A stretch of 64,000 nt of DNA. Source: JBGPGW01 sp046349515 (lineage in GTDB: Bacteria > Pseudomonadota > Alphaproteobacteria > CADEGL01). Position numbers and translations under genes: made by a program. Positions 17,613-26,322 of this stretch are shown here, piece by piece. The stretch lies in contig JAXMCE010000001.1 in NCBI GenBank assembly GCA_046349515.1, positions 248,001 to 312,000 on the forward strand. Reading direction: 5' to 3'. A model generated the notes under the pieces. That model searched no databases, was not told the origin of the DNA, and saw only the letters and a program-made list of their open reading frames with translations. Numbering within the stretch: position 1 is the first letter of the stretch; each line of letters opens with the position of its first letter.

Positions 17613-18428
17613 CTACTCGTACTGGGCGAAGAGGCCGTCGCGCCAGCGCAAGGCCGCGCCGAGCCCGTCCTTGCGGCGGAGCGCCTCGAACTGGCGCGCC
17701 TCGGGCGTCTCTGTCGCGTCGAGGATGCTGCACGCCTCGACGCCGTAGCGCATGGCGGCACTGAACCCCTGGGCCTCGGCCGTGTAGTTGAGCGCGCGCT
17801 TGTTCCACTGGAGGCAGGCTTGCGCCACCTGCGACATGCGTTTCGCGATCTTGATCGTCTCGCGCCTGAGCTCGGCCTTGGGGAAGACGCGGTTGACGAG
17901 ACCGAGCCGCAAGGCTTCCTCCGCGCCGATCGTGTCGCCCGTGTAGATGAGCTCGCGGCAACGCGCGCCGACCACCCACGGCATGACCAAGGTCACGATG
18001 CCGAAGGAAAAGCGCGTCTCGATGACGGCGAACTTCGAGTCGTCGGAGCAATAGCGGACGTCGCACATCTGGGCGAATTCGAGCGCGCCGCCGAGGCACC
18101 AGCCATTGATCATGGCGATCACGGGCTTCGAGCACCGCCAGACGGCGGCACTGAACTCGTAATCGCTGGCCATGCGCTCGCGCCAATCAGCGATGGTGTA
18201 CTCGACGTCGGTCGGCATCTCCTTCAGGTCATAACCGGCCGAGAAGGCGCGCTCGCCCGCCCCCGTGATGACGATGACGCGCACGCCCTCGTCGCGCTCG
18301 GCTTCCTTGAGCGCCAGCGGGATCTCCTCTCGCAGGGGCGCGTTGAACGCATTGTGCTGCCCGGCGCGGTTGAAGCTGATGATCGCGACGCGTTCGTCCT
18401 TCTCGTAGGTGATCGCCTGGTAGGCCAT
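17613..18428 (-). CDS. Enoyl-CoA hydratase/isomerase family protein
   Basis: A 271-residue crotonase-fold protein with the CoA-binding 'INGWCLGGALEFAQMCDVRY' region and the oxyanion-hole segment 'GAGERAFSAGYDLKEMP'. The start at 18428 is chosen because AGGAG precedes it; the frame is open 42 nt further upstream. The catalytic Glu of canonical hydratases at 'LGIVTLVMPW' is replaced, so activity could be an isomerase, hydrolase or decarboxylase variant. It is convergent with the acyl-CoA ligase gene, whose stop is 24 nt away. Confidence 0.85.
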   Translation of the reverse strand: MAYQAITYEKDERVAIISFNRAGQHNAFNAPLREEIPLALKEAERDEGVRVIVITGAGERAFSAGYDLKEMPTDVEYTIADWRERMASDYEFSAAVWRCSKPVIAMINGWCLGGALEFAQMCDVRYCSDDSKFAVIETRFSFGIVTLVMPWVVGARCRELIYTGDTIGAEEALRLGLVNRVFPKAELRRETIKIAKRMSQVAQACLQWNKRALNYTAEAQGFSAAMRYGVEACSILDATETPEARQFEALRRKDGLGAALRWRDGLFAQYE

Positions 18429-18524
18429 GGGGCGCTCCTGTCCGCTGGTGGTCCGCGTCCATATACGCAAAAGAGCGGGCCAAAGACAGCGCGGGCAGAG
18501 ACGTCGCGGGCAAGGGGTGCCGGG

Positions 18525-19451
18525 TCAGTCGGGCGGCGTGAGCGCCAGCACGAAGAGGAGCTTCAAGAAACGTTTGCGGTCGAGCCGGGGGCGGAACGGG
18601 CGGCTCGTGATCGTGCCCGCATGCTCGAGGCCGGGAACGATCACATAGGGCGCATGGGGCAGGATCTGGGACTCGACGGGAACGAGCCCGTCGTTGCGAA
18701 GACCCTGCCGCTCCATCCAGGACCGGGTGATGCCGAACACGGCCCCCCTGTCGCGGACCGATGAATAGGTGGCGACGGAGAGGATCGGCAGCGCCCGCGC
18801 GAGATCCGCGATCATGACTCGGCGCCGAGTCATTTCCATCCGGCACACGGCGGTCGTGAGATCGTCGAGCGACCGCTCCGATCCTCCAAGGACGCGCAGC
18901 AACGGATCGACGACGAATGGCGCCGCGCGACTGTCCCTCACCCGGTCGGCAACAGGCGAGCCGTGAAACGGCGTCTGCTCGGCGATCCAGCAGGCGACCT
19001 TGTCCCGCACGCTCGACCCTGCGCCGAGAAGCATGGTCAACGTGTCGAGCCCACCCTTGCTGTGAGAGACGATGGCGACCGGCCGCTGGGAGGCACGCAC
19101 GAGGTGCCCGAGCCGTCCGGCGTTCTCCTCGACCGTGCCCACGGGATTGAGGTCCGCGATCGCGACTTCGATCCCTTCGTCCGCGAGCCACCGCTCCTCA
19201 TGGGAGAAATAGTCGAGGAGACGGACGCGCCGCGCGGGCAGGATGAATCCCACGAGATAGGACGGCGCCACGACGACACGGAGCGTCCGGACTCGCGGAC
19301 GGATGGTCGCGAACGCACGCTCGATCGCGTCGCCGTCGAAGGAATCGCCTGCGAGGAAACGCCGGTAGAGCGCCGTGCGGTCAAGGGCACCCTCGGCGCT
19401 GCCTATCTCGTCCGGTGGCACGCGAGCCTCGGTCATCCCGTTCTCGCCCAT
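18525..19451 (-). CDS. Alpha/beta-hydrolase fold (lipase-like) protein
   Basis: About 308 residues from the ATG at 19451. The nucleophile elbow is 'VSHSKGG' near residue 140, a Ser in the lipase-type GxSxG position with the first Gly replaced. A likely acid lies in the C-terminal half ('RNDGLVPVESQ') with a His in 'GLEHAGTIT'. A GTG at 19469 overlaps the stop of the upstream gene (GTGA) and is an alternative start giving tight coupling. It follows the LplT-PlsC-acyl-ACP synthetase gene and probably acts on lipids or esters in the same module. The exact family is uncertain. Confidence 0.68.
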   Translation of the reverse strand: MGENGMTEARVPPDEIGSAEGALDRTALYRRFLAGDSFDGDAIERAFATIRPRVRTLRVVVAPSYLVGFILPARRVRLLDYFSHEERWLADEGIEVAIADLNPVGTVEENAGRLGHLVRASQRPVAIVSHSKGGLDTLTMLLGAGSSVRDKVACWIAEQTPFHGSPVADRVRDSRAAPFVVDPLLRVLGGSERSLDDLTTAVCRMEMTRRRVMIADLARALPILSVATYSSVRDRGAVFGITRSWMERQGLRNDGLVPVESQILPHAPYVIVPGLEHAGTITSRPFRPRLDRKRFLKLLFVLALTPPD

Positions 19452-19465
19452 GGCGTGGCCGTCGC

Positions 19466-22400
19466 TCACGACGCGGCCGCCATCGGATGTCCCGCCGAGA
19501 GGCGCAGCGCGATTTCCTTTGCGCGCTTCAAGTCGATCTTTCCCGTCGCCAAGATCGGCAACGACTCGACGCGGTGGATATCCGCCTCGCGCGGCCGCCA
19601 GAGCGGCGGCAGCGACGAGCGCGCGAGGCATTCGGCGACCGCGCCCGGCGCGACGCCGTCCGCACTCGTGATGAGGGCGACGAGACGTTCGCCCTTGCGC
19701 TCGTCGGGCACGCCCGCGACAAAGCACGCATCGACGCCCGGCACCGCCTGGATGGCGTCCTCTATCCGACCGTGCGGCACCATCTCGCCGCCAATCTTGC
19801 TGAAGCGCGAGAGGCGGTCCGTCAAGGTGATGAAGCCGTCATCGTCCACGTGACCGATGTCGCCCGTGACGTACCAGTCGCCACGCATGACTTCGGCTGT
19901 CCTGTCTGGATCACTGAGATAGCCGCCGAAGCGCCCCGGACCCTTGACGAGGATGAGGCCGTCGCGATGGGGCGGGCAGCGTTCGCCCGTCTCGGGATCG
20001 ACGACGCGGATGGCGACGCCGGGCACGGGGTGGCCGACGGAGCCGGGCTTCGAGCCCTTCTGTGTCTCGGTCCAGTGCGCGACGTTCGGTGCGCTGACCG
20101 CGATGACCGGCCCCATCTCGGTGGCACCGTAGCCTTCGAGGAGATCGATGCCGAACTTGTCGCGGAACGCCGCCGCGAGGCCGACGGGGAGCTTTTCCGC
20201 GCCCACGATGGCGGCGCGCACGGTCGCAAAATCGCCCGGCGCGCATGGGGCCAAGTAGGTCCGACAGAAGGTCGGCGTCGCCATCAGCACCGTCGCGCGA
20301 TGCGTCTTCAGCATACGGCCGACAGTGCGCCCTTCGAGCGGATTGCCGTGATAGATCGCGCCCACGCCATTGATGAGCGGGGCCCACAAGGTCGCGCTGA
20401 AGCCAAAGGAATGGAAGAACGGCAGCACGCCCATGACGCGATCATCGCGCCGGACGGGGAAAACCTGCGCGGTCGCCTCGATGTTCGACAGGACATTCCG
20501 ATGCGAGAGCACGACGCCCTTGGGCGTGCCGGTGCTGCCGCTCGAGAAGATGATCGTGGCCGTCGCATCCGCACTGGCCGGCGGACGGGGCAGGAACGCT
20601 TCGATCGCGCGCGCAGGCAGAAGCCAGGCCACGAGCATGCTCGACACCTTCGCCGCACCGCCGATCGCGCCGAAGCACGCCTCGATGTCGAGATGACCGG
20701 TCTCGGCCGCGAGGCCGCGCTTCGCCAGGAGGCGCTTCGAGGTGATGATGGTCTTGACCTCGGCCCGGCGCGCGCAGGAGGCGAGCGTGTCGGCATCGAG
20801 AAGGAAGTTGAGATTCACCGGAACCTTGCCCGCGAGCGTGAGCGCGATATTCGCGATGGCGCTCGCGACGCCGGCAGGCAGCAGGACACCGATCGTGCCC
20901 TCGCCGGCCAGGCGGCGACGCAGATGGCGGGCAAGGGCGAGGCTCGCCGCGAGCACGCGGCCATAGCTCATGGCGCGGCCCGTCGCGTCGACCATGGCAA
21001 AAGTGCTGAGATTGCGTTTGGCCGTCCTGAGAAAGCGGAGGTGGAGGAGATCGTCCGCGGTCCGCAGCGTCGCGGCCTCCGCGCCCAATTCCTGGATGGC
21101 CTCGCGCACCGCGTCGGCCGTGACCGTCGAGGCGAGCGGGCGGCCCACCGAGATCGTCACCGGGTAGGGCACGCGCTCAGGACGTTTCCAGAAGAACTTG
21201 CCGCCCTTGAAGCTGAAGACGCTGCCCCAGAGCCGGTCGAGGTGCATGGGGATGACTGGCACATCCAGCCCGTCCACGATCCGCGCGAATCCACGCTTGA
21301 AGGGCAACAGGTTGCCGGTCCGGCTGAGCGCGCCTTCCGGGAAGATGCAGACAAGCTCGCCCGCCTCGAGTGCGCGCCGCGCAGCCGCGAGCGCCTTCTG
21401 CGTCGCCTTGCCCGCGCGGAGCTGGATGGGGATGACCGGCGCGCGGCGAAGGATGATCGAAAGCGGCCACATGTCGGTGAAGTGCCGATTCACGATGAAG
21501 CGCACCGGGCGCGGCAGGACGGATGCGATCAAGAGACCGTCGACGAAGGACACGTGATTGCAGAGAATCAGCGCCCCTCCCTCGGCCGGCACGCGCTCGA
21601 GTCCGGTGGCCTGGATGCTGTAGAGACCCCGGACGACGAAGCGGAGCACCATGCGAGTCACGAGGCCCGGCACCATCGTCATCACATAGATCGCGACCAG
21701 CAGCGTCGCGCCCGCGAAGATCGCGATGAGGTCATCAGGCGCCACGTCCGCCAGGCCCGACAGGCCGTAGAAGACGCCAGAGGCCGCGAGCACGCCCAGC
21801 ATGTTGGCCACGTTGTTCGTGGCGAAAAGGCTCGCACGGCACTCGCGCGGCGCCTCCTGCTGGAGGAAGGCGACCAGCGGAACGATGAAGAGGCCGCCCC
21901 CGATGCCGACGGCGACGAGCGCCGCCAGGGCGAGCGCGGTCGACGGCGCGGCGTTCGCAAGCACGAGCCCGGCCACGCCCATGCCGGCGGCACCCACCGG
22001 CACGAGCGACAGCTCGACCCGGTCGCCCGAAATCTGGCCGGCCGCGATGCAGCCCGCCATGATCCCGACGCCGAGCGCGGCCTGGAGGACACCGATTCCG
22101 ACTCCGCCGAGGCCGAGCACGTCCTTGCCGTAGACGATGAGGTCAAGCTGCAAGAGCGCGCCGACGAACCAAAAATGGGTCATGCCGATGACGGCGACGC
22201 GCATGGGGCGCGAGTCGCGCAAGAGCCTGAGGCCGCGGAGAAGACCACCCTCGGCGAACGCAGCGGCCCGCGGAGCGGCCACGGGCGGCCGAATGTTCCG
22301 GCTGATCAGCCAGCCCGCGAGCGCGACGAGAACGAGCGGGGCGGCGAGCAGGCGCAGATCGCCACTCGCGATCTCGAACAAGACCCCGCCGAGGGCGCCA

Positions 22401-22879
22401 CCGAGGATGATGGCCATGAACACGGACATCTCGCCGAGACCGTTCGCCGGCGAGAGATGCCGCGCCTCGACGATCTCGGGCACAAGGCCGTAACGCGCCG
22501 GGCTCGCGAAAGCCGCCTGGGTCGCGATGAGGAAGAGGACCGCGAGCATGGCCTCGATCCGGCCGCTGCCGAGGGCGAGCGCCGCCAAGATCATGATCGC
22601 GACCTCGCACAGCTTTGTCGCCGCGAAGACCCGACCCTTGCAGAACCGGTCCGACAGGCGCCCGGCGAGGCCCGAGAAGAAGAGATAGGGCAGGATGAAG
22701 AGAACGCCGATGAGGGCAATGGCGCCGCGCTCGGCCGCGGCACCCAAGCCCAGCGAGACCGCGAACAGCGAGACGATCATGCGGTAGAGATTGTCATTGA
22801 GGGCGCCCAGGAGCTGCGCCGAGAACAGCGACCGGAATCCCCTGCTCCGCAGCAATTCAGCGAATGCATTCGTCTTCAT
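19466..22879 (-). CDS. LplT-PlsC-acyl-ACP synthetase fusion (Aas-like, 1137 residues)
   Basis: A three-part fusion. Residues about 1-400 are an MFS domain of the lysophospholipid transporter LplT type ('LGALNDNLYRMIV' start). About 430-620 is a PlsC acyltransferase with the HX4D box in 'NHVSFVDGLL'. About 640-1130 is an AMP-binding acyl-ACP/CoA synthetase with 'FSSGSTGTPKGVV'. Together these flip lysophospholipid inward and re-acylate it, as LplT and Aas do as separate proteins in Escherichia coli. Start 22879 is fixed by AAGGAG 7 nt before the ATG; the frame is open far upstream, but that region overlaps the desaturase gene. It lies between the desaturase and hydrolase genes. Confidence 0.9.
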   Translation of the reverse strand: MKTNAFAELLRSRGFRSLFSAQLLGALNDNLYRMIVSLFAVSLGLGAAAERGAIALIGVLFILPYLFFSGLAGRLSDRFCKGRVFAATKLCEVAIMILAALALGSGRIEAMLAVLFLIATQAAFASPARYGLVPEIVEARHLSPANGLGEMSVFMAIILGGALGGVLFEIASGDLRLLAAPLVLVALAGWLISRNIRPPVAAPRAAAFAEGGLLRGLRLLRDSRPMRVAVIGMTHFWFVGALLQLDLIVYGKDVLGLGGVGIGVLQAALGVGIMAGCIAAGQISGDRVELSLVPVGAAGMGVAGLVLANAAPSTALALAALVAVGIGGGLFIVPLVAFLQQEAPRECRASLFATNNVANMLGVLAASGVFYGLSGLADVAPDDLIAIFAGATLLVAIYVMTMVPGLVTRMVLRFVVRGLYSIQATGLERVPAEGGALILCNHVSFVDGLLIASVLPRPVRFIVNRHFTDMWPLSIILRRAPVIPIQLRAGKATQKALAAARRALEAGELVCIFPEGALSRTGNLLPFKRGFARIVDGLDVPVIPMHLDRLWGSVFSFKGGKFFWKRPERVPYPVTISVGRPLASTVTADAVREAIQELGAEAATLRTADDLLHLRFLRTAKRNLSTFAMVDATGRAMSYGRVLAASLALARHLRRRLAGEGTIGVLLPAGVASAIANIALTLAGKVPVNLNFLLDADTLASCARRAEVKTIITSKRLLAKRGLAAETGHLDIEACFGAIGGAAKVSSMLVAWLLPARAIEAFLPRPPASADATATIIFSSGSTGTPKGVVLSHRNVLSNIEATAQVFPVRRDDRVMGVLPFFHSFGFSATLWAPLINGVGAIYHGNPLEGRTVGRMLKTHRATVLMATPTFCRTYLAPCAPGDFATVRAAIVGAEKLPVGLAAAFRDKFGIDLLEGYGATEMGPVIAVSAPNVAHWTETQKGSKPGSVGHPVPGVAIRVVDPETGERCPPHRDGLILVKGPGRFGGYLSDPDRTAEVMRGDWYVTGDIGHVDDDGFITLTDRLSRFSKIGGEMVPHGRIEDAIQAVPGVDACFVAGVPDERKGERLVALITSADGVAPGAVAECLARSSLPPLWRPREADIHRVESLPILATGKIDLKRAKEIALRLSAGHPMAAAS

Positions 22880-22905
22880 GGCGTGCTCCTTCGAAGGATC
22901 GGTCG

Positions 22906-24060
22906 TCATGACGCGAACCGAGCGACCGCACCCGCCGGCATGGCGGACCCTCGCGCCATCCTGCGGAGGAAACGGAAATGCGAGCGGATCATCCGGGGCA
23001 GCGTCGTCACGTTGTGGCTGATGCCGTACTCCCGCGCCGTGCGCGCGACGAGACGCGACATCGCGATGGAATGGGCATGCGAGACCGTCGGAAAGAGATG
23101 ATGGGCCGCATGGGCGTTCACGCCGCCGCTGATGAATTGCGCGATCGGGCTCTCCGGCGACCAGTCGACGGCCGTCGCCATGGCGTGGCGGGCCCAGTCG
23201 CGCGGGATGGCGCCGTCCGGCGCCCGCGCAGGGAAATCGGCTTCCTCGGCGAAATGCGTGCCGATCAGGAGATAGATGAAGACAGACGAGCGGACGGCGC
23301 TGACAGCCAGGATGCCGAGAAGCGTGAGCGACCACGCGAAGGGCAGCAGGGCGAGCGGGACGACGAAGTTGACCGCAAGGTAGACGAGCTTGCAGCCTGC
23401 GAACGATGCATAGGCCCAGCGCGGATGCTTGAGGTCAACGAGATTGGCAAGCCGCTGCTTGAAGAGATACTGGATGTCCTGGATGAAGGCGGTGTGCAGC
23501 CCGACGATCCAATAAACGACGGGCGCGTAGAGGTGCTGATAGGCATGCTGCCGGCGACGCGGATGGTTGGGCGAGAGGCGGAGAACCGCGTTGCTGTCGA
23601 TGTCGATGTCGCAGCCATTGACGTTCGGGAAGACGTGGTGCGATTTGACATGGCGCAGACGCCAGAGATAGGGGTCGGCGCCGAGAAGGGTGAAGGTCCC
23701 GAACAGCGCGAGATGGTTTCCCCACCGGCTCTTCGTGAAGGCGCCATGCGCCGCGTCGTGGCCGACATTGATCGCGAGGAGCAAGACGGCGATGCCGTAC
23801 ACCATCGCGAAGGCAAGAGTCGTCCAGAAGCCGAACCCGCCGAGGAGCGCCGCGAAATACCCCGCGATGGCCGTGCCGAGAAGGAGGACGCCATTCAACA
23901 CCACGCCCGCGCTCGCGTGGCGCGACCGCCCCGTCACGCTGAAGTAGCGGTCCACCCGCGCGCTCAAGGCCCGGTAGAAGGCGCTGTGATTGCCCTCGCG
24001 GAACTTGATGGGCAGGCTCGAAGGGGCTTCGTCGCGTCCACCCTGCTGCTTGCCGTCCAT
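22906..24060 (-). CDS. Membrane fatty acid desaturase
   Basis: A 384-residue integral-membrane di-iron desaturase with the three His boxes 'HDAAHG', 'HVKSHH' and 'HAAHH', and four or more hydrophobic segments. The start 24060 is supported by AGGAG upstream; the frame runs further but without a start signal. It is the first gene of the lipid operon and ends 26 nt before the LplT-PlsC-AAS start, divergent from the SARP-type regulator. It would introduce double bonds into acyl chains of membrane lipids, using O2 and an electron donor not encoded here. Confidence 0.88.
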   Translation of the reverse strand: MDGKQQGGRDEAPSSLPIKFREGNHSAFYRALSARVDRYFSVTGRSRHASAGVVLNGVLLLGTAIAGYFAALLGGFGFWTTLAFAMVYGIAVLLLAINVGHDAAHGAFTKSRWGNHLALFGTFTLLGADPYLWRLRHVKSHHVFPNVNGCDIDIDSNAVLRLSPNHPRRRQHAYQHLYAPVVYWIVGLHTAFIQDIQYLFKQRLANLVDLKHPRWAYASFAGCKLVYLAVNFVVPLALLPFAWSLTLLGILAVSAVRSSVFIYLLIGTHFAEEADFPARAPDGAIPRDWARHAMATAVDWSPESPIAQFISGGVNAHAAHHLFPTVSHAHSIAMSRLVARTAREYGISHNVTTLPRMIRSHFRFLRRMARGSAMPAGAVARFAS

Positions 24061-24161
24061 TGGCTCCTCCCCTCCCCGACGGCGCCAGCCAAGGGCGCCG
24101 TCCGAACGAAGGCAGGATGGGGCAGAAGCGTCATCCGGCCGTCCCGGGCGACCGGGGGACC

Positions 24162-24202
24162 GCGTCAAAAAAGCGTCAAATGTCGTCAAATCGCACTAGA
24201 AT
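24162..24202 (+). promoter_or_regulatory. Candidate SARP operator and promoter: three GTCAAA direct repeats with TAGAAT
   Basis: Three copies of GTCAAA start at 24164, 24175 and 24185, giving 11- and 10-bp spacing, one per helical turn. TAGAAT at 24197-24202 is a plausible -10 box, and the middle repeat sits in the -35 position with a 16-bp spacer. SARP-family activators are known to bind heptameric direct repeats at about 11-bp spacing overlapping the -35. The site lies in the 227-bp divergent region between the desaturase gene and the SARP-type gene, so it may control either or both. Confidence 0.55.
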
Positions 24203-24287
24203 CGCGCTCTCTCGGGCCATGGCCGCCCGATGGGCGCAGGACACGGGCCAAGGGCCAATCGACGGTGGAATAGGCTAGGCGCGCACG

Positions 24288-26312
24288 GTGACGGTACCCC
24301 CACGATTCCGGCTGTCGATCCTCGGCGCCTTCGCGCTCACGGCACCAGACGGTGCGTCACGAAAGCCGGGCAAGACCCAGCAAGCTCTTCTCGCCGCGCT
24401 CGCGCTCGCGCGCGGCGAAGCACGTTCGAGGGAGCATTTGGCCTCGCTCCTCTGGCATGACCGCGGCGATGCCCAGGCCCGGCACAGCCTGCGCCAGAGC
24501 GTGCTCACGCTGCGAAAGCTTCTCGACGATTCCGACGAGCACCTCATCCGCGGCGATGCGGCGACGCTTTCGCTCAACCCGGACTTGGTGAGCGTCGATG
24601 CGCTCGAATTCGAGGCGCTCGCGCGGGAGACGAGTTCCGAATCGCTCGCGCGTGCAGGCGCGCTCTATCGCGGCGACCTCCTCTCGGGCCTCGCGATCCC
24701 CTCCGAGGCGTTCGAGGAATGGCTGACGGCCGAGCGGGCGCGCTGGCGCAGGATCGCGATCGACGTGCTTCAGCGCCTCGCGGCGCAACAGGTCGAGGCG
24801 GGGCACTTCGCGCCCGCCGTGAGAGCGGCCCAGCACGCGATCGAGATCGATCCGCTGGATGAGGCAAGCCATCGCCTCCTCATGCGCGCCCATGCCGCCC
24901 GCGGCCGGCGCTCGGAGGCGCTCAAGGTCTATCGGGACCTGACCGACCTCCTCCGGCGTGATCTCGGCACGGCACCGGACCAGGCAACGGTCGGGCTGGC
25001 CGAGACGATTCGCGCAGAGCCGCAGGATGCCCACGCCCGACGGAAGGCGTCCGCCACGGCCGAGGAGCCGGACCAGCGGAGCAAGACCAGTCAAGCCGCC
25101 GAAGGCGTGCGGACACTGGAAGCAAGGCCGACGCTTCTCGTCCTCCCCTTCCGACCTGTCGATCCAAACAGCGTCGCCGACCCGCTGGCGGACGCCCTCA
25201 CCGAAGACATCGCCGCCGGCGTGTCGGCGGTCTCGAACATCGCTGTCTTCAGCCCTCTCACGATCCTCGAGACCGGTGCCCCGGTGCCAGACGACGAGTC
25301 CAAGATCGCGGCGCATTTCGGTGTTCGCTACGTGCTCGAGGGCAAACTGCAACGCGCGGAAGATCAGGTCCGTTTCTGGGTCCGCCTGACCGACCGCAAC
25401 CGCGGCCAGCAGATCTGGGCCGAACGGTTCAGCGGCGCCACGGCGGATATCCTGGCACTCCAGGACCGGATCACGATGGAGGTGCTGACCGCCCTCCAAG
25501 TGGAAATCACCGAAGGCGAGCAGGCACGCACCTCGCACGCGCGCGGGACGCGCAATCTCGAGGCGTGGCTCGCGGCCGGGCAAGGTCTGCAACTTCTTCG
25601 CCGCGCATCGCGTGCGAATGCCGAGCGCGCGCGCGATCTCTATCGGCGCGCGGCACAGCACGATGCCCTCTACCCCGCCGCCTGGGAAGGCTTGGCCTGG
25701 ACGCACCTCCTGGCCGTGCAGTTCGGCTGGAGCGAGGATCGCCAGCAGGACCTGGATACGGCCGCCGAGCTTGCACACAAGGCCCAGGCGCTCGACAGGG
25801 GGCGGGGCCGGACCTACAGCCTGCTCGGCGCGATTGCCCTTCTGCGGGGCGAATGCGAGGAAGCGATCGCCGCGGCGGAACGCGCGATCGCGCTCGCGCC
25901 CCAGGATTCAGAGCCGATCGCGCTCCTGGCCTACACGCTCAGCCATTGCGGTGACGTCGAGCGCGCCGCCGCCCTCATCGACACGGCGATCGGGCTGAGC
26001 CCTTACCCGCCGCTCTGGTACCGCTGGACGCTCGCGCGCATTCGCCGGCTTCAAGAGCGCTTCGATGAGGCCATCGCGATTCTGTCCGACCACCTCGACG
26101 AACGCTCACCGAGCAAGGTGCCGCGGCTCGAGCTTGTGCTGGCGCTCGCGGAAGCAGGCCGGGGTGCCGAGGCACGGGCGCGCGCCGATGAGATCCTGCG
26201 GATCGACCCGTTCTTCACCGTCGGTCGATGGCTTGCGGCATCGGCCGACCGCGATGCGGCGCGGAAAGACAAGGAAGCGCGCCACCTGCGGCGCATCGGC
26301 TTGCCCGCATGA
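24288..26312 (+). CDS. SARP/BTAD-type transcriptional regulator with TolB-like and TPR regions
   Basis: A 674-residue protein read from a GTG start. Residues about 8-95 are the OmpR-like winged-helix DNA-binding domain ('LARGEARSREHLASLLWHD...ARHSLRQSVLTLRKLL'). About 100-245 is the bacterial transcriptional activator (BTAD) domain ('YRGDLLSGLAIPSEAFEEWL', 'HRLLMRAHAARGRRSEALKVY'). About 280-410 is a TolB/FlgO-like domain seen in CadC-like and adenylate-cyclase-like regulators ('VRYVLEGKLQRAEDQVRFWVRL'). The rest is TPR repeats. There is no transmembrane segment, so it is soluble. It is divergent from the desaturase operon and probably regulates it; the inducing signal is unknown. Confidence 0.85.
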   Translation: MTVPPRFRLSILGAFALTAPDGASRKPGKTQQALLAALALARGEARSREHLASLLWHDRGDAQARHSLRQSVLTLRKLLDDSDEHLIRGDAATLSLNPDLVSVDALEFEALARETSSESLARAGALYRGDLLSGLAIPSEAFEEWLTAERARWRRIAIDVLQRLAAQQVEAGHFAPAVRAAQHAIEIDPLDEASHRLLMRAHAARGRRSEALKVYRDLTDLLRRDLGTAPDQATVGLAETIRAEPQDAHARRKASATAEEPDQRSKTSQAAEGVRTLEARPTLLVLPFRPVDPNSVADPLADALTEDIAAGVSAVSNIAVFSPLTILETGAPVPDDESKIAAHFGVRYVLEGKLQRAEDQVRFWVRLTDRNRGQQIWAERFSGATADILALQDRITMEVLTALQVEITEGEQARTSHARGTRNLEAWLAAGQGLQLLRRASRANAERARDLYRRAAQHDALYPAAWEGLAWTHLLAVQFGWSEDRQQDLDTAAELAHKAQALDRGRGRTYSLLGAIALLRGECEEAIAAAERAIALAPQDSEPIALLAYTLSHCGDVERAAALIDTAIGLSPYPPLWYRWTLARIRRLQERFDEAIAILSDHLDERSPSKVPRLELVLALAEAGRGAEARARADEILRIDPFFTVGRWLAASADRDAARKDKEARHLRRIGLPA

Positions 26313-26322
26313 ATCGCCTCGC

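Noticed and set aside
19415..23101. A 1228-codon open frame antisense to the LplT-PlsC-AAS fusion
   Set aside because: The minus-strand protein has three recognisable domains in order, and the plus-strand product is repetitive and basic/acidic.
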